NCBI GenBank assembly: GCA_023313575.1
Contig: JAJTTP010000001.1
Coordinates: 5,456,001-5,520,000 of the forward strand
DNA from: Eutypella sp. D-1
Lineage: Eukaryota; Ascomycota; Sordariomycetes; Xylariales; Diatrypaceae
Length of the DNA stretch: 64,000 nucleotides
Reading direction: 5' to 3'
Shown: positions 25,000-37,900 of the stretch, in pieces
Position numbering within the stretch: position 1 is the stretch's first letter
Layout of the letters: every line of letters begins with the position of its first letter
Notes under the pieces: model-generated
Database searches by the model: none
Told to the model about the DNA's origin: nothing
Seen by the model: the letters and a program-made list of their open reading frames with translations, nothing else
Position numbers and translations under genes: made by a program

Positions 25000-25624
25000 T
25001 GTCGTTTTCGCGGCTCGTTGTTTGTGGGGGAGGGGCGTTGCGGTGTCTCGTGCCAGTGAGTGGATGGATGAATGAATGAATGAATGGATAGATGGAGGAT
25101 GGGCGTATGAGAAGACGGCGGGGGGAGATCTTGTTGGTTTGGGGTAAGGCGATTTGGAAGGAATGCGCAGAATTAGACTAACTACGAACTTTAGAAAAGG
25201 ACCAAACCTTTGGAACCTGGGTGGGTGAAGTGAAGGAGGACCCAGGAAAGGTGAAGGGGGCGTAAGAGCTCTAGTGTGTGAGGTGAGTCTAGTAACACTG
25301 AAGCTTGTAGGGTGTATCTAGTAAATAAGTGCACCTGGTAAGCAATTTTGGAAGGTACGGCTTTTTCAGCTGCCACCAACTGTCAACTGCCCGAGGGGTT
25401 AAATTGATTGGTGCAGGTCCCGTGACTTCGCGTTCTGGGTTTTTACCCTGGCAAGCCCTCCCTTGGTTCATCGGTGCAATAAGCAAGCGCGTTTCCGTGT
25501 TCTTTGTCCCGCTTAGGTATTTTTGTACTTTACATAGGTCGATGAAGTCATTCGCAACCCCTCCCTTGTTTGTTTCGAAAGGAGTGAAGATGGATCCGCG
25601 CTCCTGTGCCAGCATCTCCTCAGT
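25000..25624. promoter_or_regulatory. Shared divergent promoter region of sdc1 and fan1
   Basis: 625 bp separate the two start codons and contain no other supportable gene. A GAATGAATGAATGAATG short repeat lies about 70 bp from the sdc1 start, in its 5' leader. Confidence 0.55.
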
Positions 25625-28337
25625 ATGATGGATGCTTTTCTCAAAAGAGGAAAAATATCTCGTTGCGCCGCCGCCGATCATTCAGCAAGTGGAAAGGGTC
25701 CAAAGGAGAATCGGCCTAGGAAAGCGACGTCGGAGCTTCAGACACCTCCTGCGAAGAAAATAAAACGGGACGAAAATCCGGAAGACGCAGTGGAGAATCC
25801 TTCTAGTGGTTATAATTCAAACCACGCCCAGAGTGCGGAGAATGGCGATACGGTTGACGATGATCCGTCGGATGATGATGAACCTCCTCCCTTTCGCGCA
25901 CCCGCTATTGAAAGTGCCTTGCCCGAGGTGAAGTTAGATGAGCACGCAATTGAGGAGTACGAGGTGTTCAAGTCCTCCCAGGGTAACGAAGAAAGTAATG
26001 TCGCGGAAGGTGCCAAGTCCAGGCTCGATTCGAGAAAATGGATCCGAGGCAAGACTTCGATCTATGTTGATGCTTTCAACCTAGCTCTTCATACTGTCCT
26101 CGAAGAGGAGTCACACTTGTTCGATGAGAAAGAACGGCTTGTCTTCAACCAGTGGGATTCACTGGGCTACGAGGCACAGTTTTTGTACGTTGTCGATTAG
26201 ACTCCTTAATGACTGATCGCAGCTGCTTATATTATTTTGCAGATATGTTCGGTTGTTTCTGAGAAAGACGGCTCAATGGCATCGGATTGCACGCCTAGGG
26301 TATTATAATGATATATCAGATACCGACGCAGCGGTCAGTGAGCTTCAAAAGAGCCGGGAGTTACCGCACACTGCGGCCCGCTCACCACCGGTTGAAGAGC
26401 TAGGAGCCCCTAAACTCTCTGCAGCATCGAGAGAGCAAGATGACGTGATATTTAATGATACTTTTGTTTTCGCGGATAGATCCGAGGATTTTATCGACTC
26501 GATCGAAGAGGCGATCGCACTTCTCACCCTCGATGAGGTCAAAGCCCTTGCCAAAGAGGCAAAGGTGCAAGGCAAGAATAAGAGTGACCTTGCAAAGGCG
26601 ATCTGCCGAACGAGCTACCAACAAGCCGGACTGATGTCCATGGGACTCCGGCGGTCCAACACATCTGATTCCAGAGGTTCGGTGGATGAGGGCACTCCTG
26701 AACTTGATTCGCCAAGTCCCGCCCCCGCAGATGAAACGAATAGAAGCAGATACTTCTTTGAGAAGATTCTAGCCATAACGGGACTTTGCATTCGCCTGTC
26801 TCTTCCTATCTTCAAGCTATTCGAGAGAGTCCATCTCGTGTTCTACCGCTCGACTGAGTGGACCGAGAAGTCCCTCACCACCATTATCCTCGCCAAGATC
26901 TCGAAGCGCAACTTCCCAGAGTACGTCGTGAGTAGATCGGCCAACATATTCTCCTCGCGGGACCAGCTCCTTGAGTTCGAGACGGCGATGCGAGCAGAGT
27001 ACGCCGTCGACAATGTTTTTGAGTTCAATGGCCCACCCAGAGAGGCAGACTTCCGCAAAATCATCGACATTTTTGACGGCATCTACCCGAGATGGAAGAG
27101 CTTACTACAGGAAGAGCAATTGAAGGAGGAGAGAGTCTACGAGACCGGCGAGGGCGCCTACCTACGGCGTCTCAATCCCGCGCATCCATATACACGCATT
27201 GTTCATAAAGCTGCTTATGTTTTCGGGAGGCTAAAGGAGCATCAGCGGGAACATGCACTGTTAATCGAGTTATTAGACCAGCATCTATTCCACCTGGCCC
27301 GCCGCGGTTCGTGGTATCAGCGCAGGGCTCTGCTGGAGGAACATTACATGTACGCTTTGGAAACGGACCCCGCGTACGCCGACGTCGAACTGCAGAAGAA
27401 GCACTGGAAGCGCATCGCGGTGACAACGTGCGAAACCGCTCTGGAAGATCCGAACTGCCACCTCATTTATCACTACGACATACAGAAACGGCTTGTCAAG
27501 CTGGAGCGACAGCTCAAGGTCCCGAAGCGCTTACAGCACGATTTCGGGCACGTCAGGTTGAAACAGCCGGAGGAGCACTACGTCGAAGGCATCCAGCTCA
27601 AGACCGACGACATCCCCACCACCAAGAAGGGGCGAGGCCCAAGCACCAAGACCATCTGGGTAGACGAGGGGGCGGCGGCGGCGGAGGGGGGGAAGGGGGA
27701 GGAATGCAGCGTCGAGGCCATGTGTCTGAGCTCATACCGGAGCCAGGGCTGGAAGGGGTACCACGCGGAAGGCGGCATCATCCGGACGCTCTTCGCGTAC
27801 CTGTTCTACGACATCCTGTTCCAGTACGTGCCCAACGTGTTCCAGACCGCCTACCAGACCTGCCCGCTCGACCTGCACACCGACGCCTTCTACCCGGCGC
27901 GCGCGTCCGCCATCAATCACCGCCTGGTGGAGATCGCCAACGGCGGCGCCGCGGCGCTGATAGCCCGCGTCGATAGCCGCGAGCGCCAACGCCGCACCTG
28001 CGTCGTCGGCCTCAATTGGGACTACGACCTGGATGACCTGCTCGAGCTCGCCGCCTGCTTCAACGGCGCCGCCCTCGCTGCCGTCTGCAAGGTCGTCGCT
28101 CAGGAGTACGGCCAGCGCGGCGGCGGCATCCCTGATCTCGTCCTCTGGCGTGCAGCCCCTCCCGATTCCGCCCCCGACGCCGCCGCTGCCGCCGCCCCCG
28201 AGGTCATGTTCGCGGAGGTCAAGAGCGCCAATGATCGCCTCGGCGACACCCAGAGGCTCTGGATCAACGTCCTCACGGGCGCCGGCGTCAGGGTCGCGCT
28301 CTGCAACGCTGTGGCGAGGGAGGTCAGGAGGGTTTGA
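25625..28337 (+). CDS. fan1: FAN1-type structure-specific nuclease (VRR-NUC domain)
   Basis: Exons 25625-26184 and 26243-28337 with a 58-bp intron (donor GTACGT, acceptor GCAG) give 884 residues; the start may equally be the adjacent ATG at 25628. An N-terminal low-complexity region with a basic NLS-like KKIKR precedes a SAP-like segment near residues 278-306 (LTLDEVKALAKEAKVQGKNK). A helical TPR-like middle (ERVYETGEGAYLRRL and following) is next. The C-terminal VRR-NUC PD-(D/E)xK core carries GGGIPDLVLW near residue 812 and AEVK near 842, so the catalytic Asp, Glu and Lys are present. FAN1 cleaves 5' flaps and interstrand-crosslinked DNA in the nucleus. Position next to divergent sdc1 has no evident functional meaning. 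An Ala/Glu/Gly-rich insertion occurs around 27670-27700. Confidence 0.92.
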
Positions 28338-28477
28338 GGCGCGTGAGTGAGGTAGCGGTGTCTAGATAATTATAATTTATAACTCCTCGCGGATATATAG
28401 ATGATTTACATAACTATAACTAAGCTCTTTGTAGCAGTATGTAGTAAACCCCCAAAATAAATCTCATTTTAACTGGT

Positions 28478-28500
28478 CCCCCCCCCCCTTTTTTTTTTTT
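28478..28500. repeat. C11T12 composite homopolymer
   Basis: Eleven C followed directly by twelve T. Confidence 0.85.
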
Positions 28501-28700
28501 GCCTCGTCATTATAATGGCAGGGCTGACTGAAACGAAACATCACAGCACATGAAAATCATGCCGCCCTTCTACATAGCTATGTACACTTGATGTGAACAC
28601 TGCCGGCGTATCCACCACCATGTGTAAGTGATAGCCAGGCTGTCGGGGCCGCCTCCTTAAGAGAACCGACGGGCTGGGAGTATGTAGTTCATTTGTAGGA

Positions 28701-28714
28701 GGGGGGGGGGGGGG
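28701..28714. repeat. G14 homopolymer
   Basis: Fourteen consecutive G residues, intergenic. Confidence 0.85.
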
Positions 28715-29022
28715 CGCCGGCAGTTAGCGAGAGCCGCAATCTTTAAACAGTGGAGCCCGGCACTCATAAGAAGAATGGAGCGGCAGGGAGAATTTACCAA
28801 GTTCGCGGTTAGTGACGATGACTACCTACCTAGGTACGCAAGGGAAGGGGATGGCAGCAACATACACATAAGCCGAAAAAACAAAGGGAAGAGCCTCCAA
28901 ACCATTTTTTCCCTCCCTTCTTGCCCTGCCCCTAATTATAGTATCCCGGCAACGCCAAGCGGCTGTCGGCCGGCTTCCGAGGAGGGCCCACCGTATATAG
29001 TACGGTAGTAGGATGGTTTGAC

Positions 29023-29036
29023 TACCTAAGTAGGTA
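29023..29036. repeat. Inverted repeat TACCTA-AG-TAGGTA
   Basis: Perfect 6-bp arms separated by two bases. It belongs to the recurrent TAGGTA/TACCTA motif family seen across the window. Confidence 0.65.
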
Positions 29037-29470
29037 CGTAACCTACCTTACACTAAATGTAGATGCCGTACATAGAGTAGGTCGCCGAGCTACTTAGTGT
29101 GAATAGTGACGAAGAACGGGGGCGGCATCGATGCTGGCTTGGTAGGGCTGGGTTTGCCGGCTACTAGGTAGGCGGGAGGAACGGCTACCAGGGGACGCAA
29201 GCACGGCAATCCTGGAGCCGCAATGCCGTTTGTCTTCCAGAGACGGTGGGATTTAGGAGATGAGAGAGAAACTATCATACCGTTTGTTGCCGCCGGCGGG
29301 ATGTTCTCAGCGCTAGATACGAGTCAGAACGGGCCATCACCCTACCTACTGCATGCAATCATGCCGTAGCGGTCTAGTAGTTGGATACATCCTGAAGCCG
29401 AACATCGCGGATATCGTTAGTTGGGCTCGTTACCAAGGGTGGCCTGTCATTATGTTCCTATAAATATACA

Positions 29471-29484
29471 TAAATATATATATA
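29471..29484 (+). promoter_or_regulatory. TA-rich TATA-type element upstream of the DUF1275 gene
   Basis: Sequence taaatatatatata about 100 bp before the start codon at 29585. Position and sequence only. Confidence 0.45.
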
Positions 29485-29584
29485 TGTCGGTGTAGACAGA
29501 CGATATACTACCCGTCTAAAAATGACGTCTTCCAACGGTCAACAGTACCTACTTTGATATCACCAGCGCACCACCGAAGCTGAC

Positions 29585-30969
29585 ATGTCCGAGCCTACGA
29601 CCACCTCCTCGCCGTCTCCTCCAAATAGAGGAGAACACACGGATGTCGACTTAGAAGCCGCCACCGCTCCCGCCGGCGGGTTATTACCAGAGCACACGAC
29701 GACGTTATCCTCGCGGGTACGGGCCCGGCTGCGAGAGGATGTCCGGCCATCGATGCTGGTCGAGATCGAGCTCACTATCTTAACCTTGTAATAATCTCTC
29801 TACTCCAGCCGAACCTGGCTCCCCAAAGCTCGAAATTAGAGTCCCAGTGGTGGCTGTAGTTGTGTGGCCTGGCCTGGCCGTCCGTCCTCTTTGCATCGGC
29901 GTCGTGGAAAAACCCTGGTAGTGAACTGCGTTACTGACCCTATGGTTTGGTTAGCTGCACCGGCATCCAGGATGCCATCTCATTCCCAGACTATCACTGC
30001 TTCGTACGTGACGTGACCAACCCCCGACGCAACTGCCATCCGTGATGCGATCAGACTAGGCCCTGACCTCAGATAATCGCAGGCGTCGAACCAGACGGGA
30101 AACACCGTGCTCCTGATGGTGGCGGCCCTCAACCCAAAGTTGGACGGCGACATGTTCATCCTGAGAAACATCGGGGCCGCTCTCGGCTTTTTCCTACTGG
30201 CAGGTACGTTGACCTCCCGAAATCGCACCCCTACTTACGGCTTACCTGGATACTTGAGCTCCCAAGTCGGATAATACACGGCAGGTGTTGTCCGACGCAT
30301 AATTCTGGGCCTGTTACTGTACCTGTACCCACTGCACCCCTCATACACAAGTCATACACATAACACAACTCAGCTGCTGACTTTTATCTTTTTTCGCGGA
30401 CAACAACAGCGTGGATGACGGGACAGCTAGGCCACCTGGTAGGGCCGCGGCGCCGGGCATGGCTCATGGGATGCAACCTCGTACAAAGCGGCCTCGTATT
30501 CGCAGCAGCGGGGATCCAGCGACGCGCGGAAACAGACACAGACACAGATACAGCAACGGGCATGGGGGGCGCCGCGAGCTCGGCGGAGGCCGTGGCGGCT
30601 ACGGCGCTCCTGGCGTTCGCGGCGGGAAGCCAGGTGGTGCAGGCGCGGGCGCTGGCAACCGCGGAGATCAGCACGGCTATGGCGACCGCGGCCTGGGTCG
30701 ACCTCGCCATCGACCCCCGCTTGCTCGCGCCGCGGGGCGCCAACCGGCCCCGCAACCGCCGCCTCGGATTCCTCGCCTCCCTCGCTGCGGGCTCGCTTGC
30801 GGGCGCGGCTATCGCCCGCCATGGTTCCTCGTCTGCTGTTGCCCTGCTCGTGTCTGCTGCTGGTAAGTTGCTTGTTGCGGTCATGTATGGGTTTAATGGC
30901 GGGGAGACGCCACCGAGGGGTGATGTGGAGAAGGGGGAGACGACCGGGGGAAGAGCGGTGATTGATTAG
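29585..30969 (+). CDS. DUF1275 (YoaK-like) membrane protein
   Basis: Four exons, 29585-29787, 29955-30003, 30083-30203 and 30410-30969, phases closing to 310 residues. After a polar N-terminus (about 55 residues) comes the family signature, assembled across three splices: CTGIQDAISFPDYHCF, then ASNQTGNTVLL. Several hydrophobic segments follow (LRNIGAALGFFLLAAW; LMGCNLVQSGLVFAAAG; SAEAVAATALLAFAAGSQ; a last one ending LLVAVMYGF), consistent with a six-to-seven-span integral membrane protein. The family is widespread in bacteria and fungi and its transport role is unproven. A GTAAGT inside the last exon is not used, because reading on gives a plausible final membrane segment. No functional link to neighbours. 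Confidence 0.88.
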
Positions 30970-32216
30970 GTTGAGGATGTTTACGAACTTTATGACGTTA
31001 GGTTTGTATGAGTAAAGCATAATTCATTAGACTTGATATTTGCATTTCTGTGAATCTAGCCTCTTTAGGAACACCGAAGAACTTGAAATCAAAACAGGCA
31101 AGAAAGCGTTTATACAGCGAAGAAGACTTGCGCTAGGTAGGTATCTCGGCGCACACATTCACTGCCAAGGCCCTTATCGCGAGATGCGGTAAAGCATCGC
31201 CGCTATAGCTGGGTCATGAGTCTGGCGAGCGAATACTCTTCTGTATGATTACCATGACCCAGTAAGAAAGGCAATGTGGCAAGCTTCCAAGTTTTTATCA
31301 GCAACTATGCACTGTAACGATAGGTATTTACCGTTGTATTAATCGAGGATTGCCGATGCTTATTTGCTTGGCCCCGCTGCCTCCCTCCCGTCCCGCATGC
31401 CGATAATGTACTGTAGGTAACACCGGTCGGGCACCCACAATGCGCTACATATGCCTTCCTCCTCCATAAGATGTCTAAGTTACTTAGGTAATTTGTAAAC
31501 CAAGGAAGATATTTCCATGTTGTAAGCAGTCCCCATCGACTTGGAGACATGCAAAGAAAAACGAATCGGCGGTAGAGAAATAACCGTTATCAACGTTTGT
31601 TCTGTCACTATTCCCGATCTAGAGCGTCGGTCAACGTCTTTCTTCTTTATCTCCAAACCCTCCTTGCCAGTCCGGCCTTCGGAACCCCGCAAAATGGAGG
31701 AGAAACCCCGGCAAAAGAACCCATTGTCGGGCTAATGCCCGAACGCGGCAAAAGCGGAGCAATCAATGCGCTATCGGACAAGTTGGACCGCTGCTATGCA
31801 ACAATGGCTATCTAGGGAGTTTCCTAGCGGAAGCATCGTCATTTCCTACAGTAGGAACCCTTCAGCCAGCCAAGGGGGAAACAGTGGATACGGGACGTAT
31901 ACGGTACGGCGTATCGGATACCCAGCCCCAGCCGCATAAGTAGGTACAGTAGTGAGTGACCAGGAGCGAGCCGGCGAGCCTGTGAAGCGCCGGCGAGAAG
32001 TGCGGGACTAAGTATGGAGTTAGGAGGCAAGGATAAGTAGATAGCGGGTGCATGTCGGATAGTATATAAATGCCGTCCTCCGGACCTAACATTCGAAGGT
32101 CACACACCTACCCCCCACGGCTCCTCCTCCTTGCACTTGAGTGAGACCGACTGACCGCCCACTCACTCCCTCGGCCCTACTCCCGCGGCCCTACGGTACG
32201 CCTTCCAACAACAAAC
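30970..32216. other. Intergenic, no gene seen
   Basis: 1.25 kb. Contains TAGGTAGGTA near 31135 and CTTAGGTAA near 31483. The 3' 150 bp holds the TATA-like element and a pyrimidine-rich leader of the carboxylesterase. Confidence 0.5.
32063..32070 (+). promoter_or_regulatory. TATA box of the carboxylesterase gene
   Basis: TATATAAA about 150 bp before the start codon at 32217, followed by a C-rich leader. Assigned by consensus and spacing. Confidence 0.55.
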
Positions 32217-34159
32217 ATGAGACTTGCAGGATTGCCGGGTTGGCTCGTAGCCGGCGCGCAGCTCCCGGTGGCGCCGGCCACCGCGGCTGCCGTACCGACC
32301 ACCGGCAGCAGCGGCACCGAGGTCATATCTCTCGAGGGCTACGGCCAATTCTCGGGCACAGTCGTCAACACCACCTACACCGGCTACGCGCTGCCCCAGC
32401 CGGTGGACGCGTGGCTCGGCATCGACTACGCGGCGCAGCCCGTCGGGCCCGAAGGCCGCTTCCGGCCCATCCGCGGCTGGCCGGCCCCCTTCGACGGCGT
32501 CCGGGCCGCGGCAGAATACGGCAGGGCGTGCGTCCAGGCGCCGAGCACCGCGGTGCCTGCGGAGACGCAGGACGAGGCGTGTTTGAATTTTAACGTGTAC
32601 CGGCCGCAGGGCGCTTCTTCCGTCACTTCTTCTTCTTCTTCCTCCAACAGCGACAAGAAGCTGCTGCCCGTGCTCGTCTGGATCCACGGCGGCTCCTTCA
32701 ACGCGGGCTCGTGGAAGAGCTTCGACGGCGCCGCCTTCGCGGCGGCCTCGGCCGAGCCCATCCTCGTGGTGACCTTCCACTATCGGGTGAACTCGCTGGG
32801 GTTCCTGCCCTCGGCGCTGTTCGCGGAGGAGGGGCTCCTGAACCTCGGCGTGCGCGACCAGCACTTCTTCCTCAAGGACTTCGTGCAGAAGCACATCGCG
32901 GCCTTTGGGGGCGACCCGGAAAACATCACCATCGGGGGCCGCTCGGCTGGCGGCCATTCGGTCGGCATTCATTACTTCCACAACTACGGCGAGGACGAGG
33001 ACGGCGCCGGCCAGCAGCCGCCCTACTTCGCCCGCGCTATTCACCAGTCCGGGTCCGTCACAGCACGCACGTTCCCTAACGCTACGTACCCGCTGTACGC
33101 GGAGCACTTCGCCACGCTCATGGATCACATCGGGTGCCCGACGGACGTCGACAACGCCGCTGCGCTGTAAGTGCTTGCTTATTCTTGCTTGATTGCCTTG
33201 GGACTGTTCTGTCTATCTAGCTGAGCCCTAAATACCTACTATTACTCCTGCTGCTGGTTTTTTTTCTTCCGAGATCCCCTCCCTATCCGCTATCTTCTTA
33301 TCCCTACCCACCCATCTAACGTGAGAGTTATCACAGGGACTGTCTCGGCGCTGCCGACATAGACGCAATCCGGGATATAAGCGGGCAGATCTACCAGGAG
33401 GCGGAGAGCAGCATGGCGTGGCCGTTCCAGCCGGCGCAGGGGGGTCCGATGCTGGAGAAGTTCGGGTCGCAGTCCGGGTACGACGGCACCTTCCACCACG
33501 TACCCGTCATTTCGTCGACCGTGACCGACGAGGCCAAGTACTACATCGCGGACGACTTCGAGACGGAAGCCGAGTTCTTGGACTACCTGCACAACATCTC
33601 GCCAGCGCTGACCCAGGACGACCTGGACCAGCTCGCGGCCCTGTACCCGGACCCGGCCACCGACCCGGGGTCGCCGTACGCCGGGTCGCCCAACAGCACG
33701 CAGTACAACCGGCTCGCGGCGGCGCTGAGCGACTACGCGTACATCTGCCCCGGGCAGGAAACGGCGTATCGGGCGGCGACGGCCGGCGTCCCGACGTGGA
33801 AGGCGCGCTTCGATACGAACAACTCGTTCCCCGCCTGGCAGGGCATCCCGCACACGGCCGATACCAAGTACGCGTGGAACGACCCCAGCGTGCAGCACCC
33901 CGACGTCGGCCTGGTGTACAGTGGGTATCTGACGAGCTTCGTGGCCACCGGTGACCCCAACGCCCGGCGCTACCCCGGCTCGCCCGAGTGGCCGGCTTAC
34001 GAGCCGGCTACCGGCGACGAAGGCAATGATGGAACGGCGACGCCGAGTCAGCTGCTGATCCGGGCAGACAATCAGACCAAGGTGGAGCCGGACAACATCA
34101 GGACCGAGGCTTGCTTGTACTGGCGGGACCCCGAGAGGGCGCCACGGCTGAATAAGTGA
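32217..34159 (+). CDS. Secreted type-B carboxylesterase/lipase
   Basis: Exons 32217-33166 and 33337-34159 with a 170-bp intron (donor GTAAGT, branch CTAAC, acceptor CACAG) give 590 residues. A hydrophobic leader (MRLAGLPGWLVAGAQLPVAP) suggests secretion, and several N-glycosylation sequons (NTT, NIT, NAT, NST, NQT) fit that. The alpha/beta-hydrolase features are VWIHGGSF (oxyanion hole), GGRSAGGHS with nucleophile Ser243, an acidic residue in SSTVTDEAKYY, and the catalytic His in GIPHTADT. GRSAG replaces the commoner GESAG. Such enzymes hydrolyse carboxylic esters outside the cell. The substrate is unknown. A Ser-rich run (about residues 136-147) precedes the core. Confidence 0.92.
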
Positions 34160-34985
34160 GCGAGTGGCAACTCGCTTAACGGGTTCACTAGTCCACCATC
34201 GAGTGTGCAGTTAATACTTTATAGCAAGGAAGCGAGCAGTACCCTGTAATTATTAGTTAACTAGAACGTATTCCTGATATACTACAGAATCAATGTAACA
34301 CCAGGTTAACGTGTGCTTAAGTGTACACAGTGTAATGCTGAGTAAGTAAGGGTTAATACAAGGAGATTAGGTATATATAGCCTTTGGTTGCTGGAAGCAT
34401 GGCTGAAGCTGTACACTTTTGATGCATGTCTAGTAACGGCCAGGTACGGTAGTAACCCCGTGATGTACTGGTCTACTTACGGTCGCTGAGCGAGAATCAT
34501 TTACAATGCTGTCGATTTAGGGGAGTAAAGAATGGCTGTTTTTTTCTATTTAGGTAAGTTGTAAACAGTCCAATTACATAACTAGGGCCCTGCGACCGTC
34601 CTGTCCTTATAGTGGCAATCCAGGATCGCCCCTACCAGAGTGCATATAACTTTCCACAATGCGCGGGTGATAGGGCGCTAAGCCCGAACGGTGATGCGCC
34701 ACACCTTATAGGAAAACGCGGTACCATAACTAAGTAAGTAGCAGTTGCATAATTAGAGCCCTAGAGTAGTACTTACTTTCCATCCCTTCCACACATTCAA
34801 GGTTCATATATTCGTATATACAGCATTTCCAATGTACTTTGCACTTTTTTTCCTATTCTACCACTTCACATAGCGAGCGAGCCCGAACTCTGTGCGGTGG
34901 CTTTGACATGCCAATAAATTAGATTTTGTTCTTTTTTGTTTTCTCTCATGGAGTCACAGTGGAACATTTGTTCCAATACGACTTC
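34160..34985. other. Intergenic, no gene seen
   Basis: 826 bp with the carboxylesterase 3' end and the RecQ promoter. A T-rich stretch lies directly upstream of the helicase start. Nothing else was recognised. Confidence 0.5.
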
Positions 34986-37900
34986 ATGACACGCAATAAT
35001 CTAAGGGATCATTTAAGCTGGCTGTTGGCTAACATCCCACTTAACGCGCCAAACGCGCCGAGTCTACCACCCGCACATGATCAATCGGCCAACAATTCCC
35101 AGACGGACCAGACAGAACAGAGACAAGAGACATTTATACGTCCCTCTCATGTAGTCGATTTACAACTATCGTCAAGTTCGCAGGGGAGGCCGACCTTTGA
35201 AGTACCGAAACCACCAAGACCACCAAGTACGAGTACAACAACAAGTATGGGGAAATTAGTGTCGGCCTCCAAGTCAAGGCGACCACATTTAATATCACAA
35301 CAACAAAACGATCAACAACTACTTACACCAACTTCGACAACTTCGACGACTAGGACGACCAGCAGATCGACTCCTGCACCACCTGGACTTCAGGGAGGTT
35401 ACAGCGAGTTGCTTAGGAAGACTTCAGTAGACACCACCAGCACTTTATCCACATCCAAGAAGAGACCCTCCCCTAAACGCAGACTCTACGAGAAAAGACC
35501 CGATAATCCTTTTCGAACACCCGGCCCTACCCTCTCCAGCAATGCCACCTTCGATACTGTTGACCTGACAGGCGATGGTGATCAAACGTCACCGGCATCC
35601 GTTGCTTTTGGTAACTCCACTCCGCTATGGACCGAGGACTTTGCCTCTCGCCCGGAACCCCTGCCCCCGAGTGGCCCGGGCTCCGTCGCTTTCGGGGAGG
35701 ATGTGACTTTATGGACAGAGGGACATGCTACGAGGGTTGAGCCTCTGACCCCCAAGAGGGGTAAGAAGCGGAAGAGTGAGGACATGAGTCAACCCCTACC
35801 AAGCAGTAGTATCGACGACGTCTTCAACGATATCGACGACATCCTCTCCGCCGAGGAACTGGTTCACTCCCGTGTTAAGCGCTCTGCAAAGTTGTCGCCG
35901 ACCAAGTTGAAATCCCAACTATCTCTTTCCCAGACTGCCCAGACGCCCTCAAAACGGACCACGTCTAAGAAGCCCAAGGTCGATAGGCTTTCACCTACAA
36001 GAGAGAGCCCCCTGAAGCGATCGCCGAAAAAGTCACCCCGCAAACGTATCCCGAAATACGAATCCGATTCCGATTCGAAGTCCGAGCAACTGATAAAGCC
36101 GTCTGAGAGAGTCACCAGGCATGATAGTCGTGTGATTATGGATTCTGACGACGATGCTGATATCGATGACGATCCTCCTATTAGTCACTATGTTCCAGAG
36201 TCTACTCGCTCCGCTAAGCACCGCAAGAGCTCCCCCCGAAAATCACCGCACAAGGACCGAGACATAACCCCATTTGATACCCCTACAAAACCTAGCCGGA
36301 CCGGACGGACGCCTAGGAAACTTTCGCAAACATCCCAGAGGCGGGACCAGGCATCAGTGACTCAAGGCGAACTATCAGGAACCCCATATCCCGATTCGAG
36401 AGACACCTCCCTAGAGGATACGAAACTGGCTAGCCAAATGAGCTTTGAACTCACTGATAGAACACAGCCTTCCGTCCTGGAGTTATTCTTAGAACAACCT
36501 TCGATCATTGAGAGGAGACGAGAGCTTTTACAGCAGAAGCTTGGCCAGAACAGGATGGTATTCGAGCAGAGCCTTCGACAGAGAAATCTAGAGCTCAGGG
36601 ATCGACTGAAAACAGAGAAGGAGGGACTTCTTCGGGAAGAAGCCGCGTTGGACTCTCTGGCCAGCGAGTACAGGTCTTACCAAGAGTTCATGGCCAAGCG
36701 GGACGTTTTAATCACGAGGATTTCGGAGGCCTATGCTCAAGACCTGACGACACAAGATGAAGAGGTCCGCCTTGATGAATTAGACTCTCTCATCGGGCAA
36801 CACCAAGCATCGCTGCTGCAGAGTCTTATCAAAGCAGGAATCGATAAGCCCGGTGCTTTCGACACACCACTTCCCCAGGTCGCCCACGACGTCCCCTCGG
36901 AAATGTCAGTGCAAGCAACACAGCCCTCGCAGACCCCCGGACTTTTCAATTTTTCTAGAGAGACCACACTCTTCCCTACAACCAACTCTCAAGTCATCTT
37001 GCAAACCCAGGTCCCTCCTCGACAGGCGCCCCTTGCACCTCGTCCAGAATCATCTCACAGATCGCCCCGTAGCCAACGCCGTCATATTCCTTCACCATTG
37101 ATACCAGATGATTCGTTCGGGTATGAACAGGCCTCTGCACATGCTGCCTCGAGACACGCACCCACCAAAGCTCCAGTGCGCCCCCAAGTGATCCCTATGG
37201 TAGAGAAGGATGAATACGATTTCTCGGATGAGGAGAACCTTTTCGAGGAGCTACATGGCTCGCCTCACCGCCCGAAGACAGCGACGAGTATCGCAAGGCC
37301 AAACCCTCCCAGTGCCAAGAGTCGCAAAAGTCCGGGCAAGGTGTTTGCAAGCCACCAGCAGGGCTACGATAGCAACTATAGCGATGAGGACCTTGATATG
37401 GGTATGGTTGCCCAAGATCTCGAACGCCAGCCGATGACTTCGAAGACCGTACAGAGTACCTCGACGAGGGCGGCACTTTCAGAAACATCTGGGAATGCCA
37501 ACCCGCGGAAGCAGAAGACAATGGCCAAGAGGGGCTCTGGCTCCACGACCAGGACCCACTTCCCACCTGAATTGATGAAGTTCGCATGGTCTCCGGATGT
37601 GAAAAGGGCTCTGAAAGATAGGTTCAGGATGTCTGGATTCCGACACAATCAACTGGAAGCCATCAACACGACGCTGTCTGGGAAAGATGCCTTCGTTTTA
37701 ATGCCGACAGGTGGTGGGAAATCACTCTGCTACCAACTCCCGGCTGTTATCTCTAGTGGCAAGACTCATGGAATTACCATCGTCGTATCACCACTCATCA
37801 GCTTAATGCAAGACCAGGTGGAACACCTCAAGGCGCTTAACATTCAGGCGGTCACGTTCAATGGGGAAACGAATTCGGAGTTGCGCCAACATGTTATGTC

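Larger units (their letters stand above)
28338..29584. other. Intergenic, rich in homopolymers and TAGGTA motifs
   Basis: 1.25 kb without a supportable gene. It has a C11T12 tract at 28478-28500, a G14 run at 28701-28714, TACCTAGGTA near 28827 and the inverted repeat TACCTA-AG-TAGGTA at 29023-29036. The promoter of the DUF1275 gene with TA-rich sequence is at its right end. Confidence 0.55.
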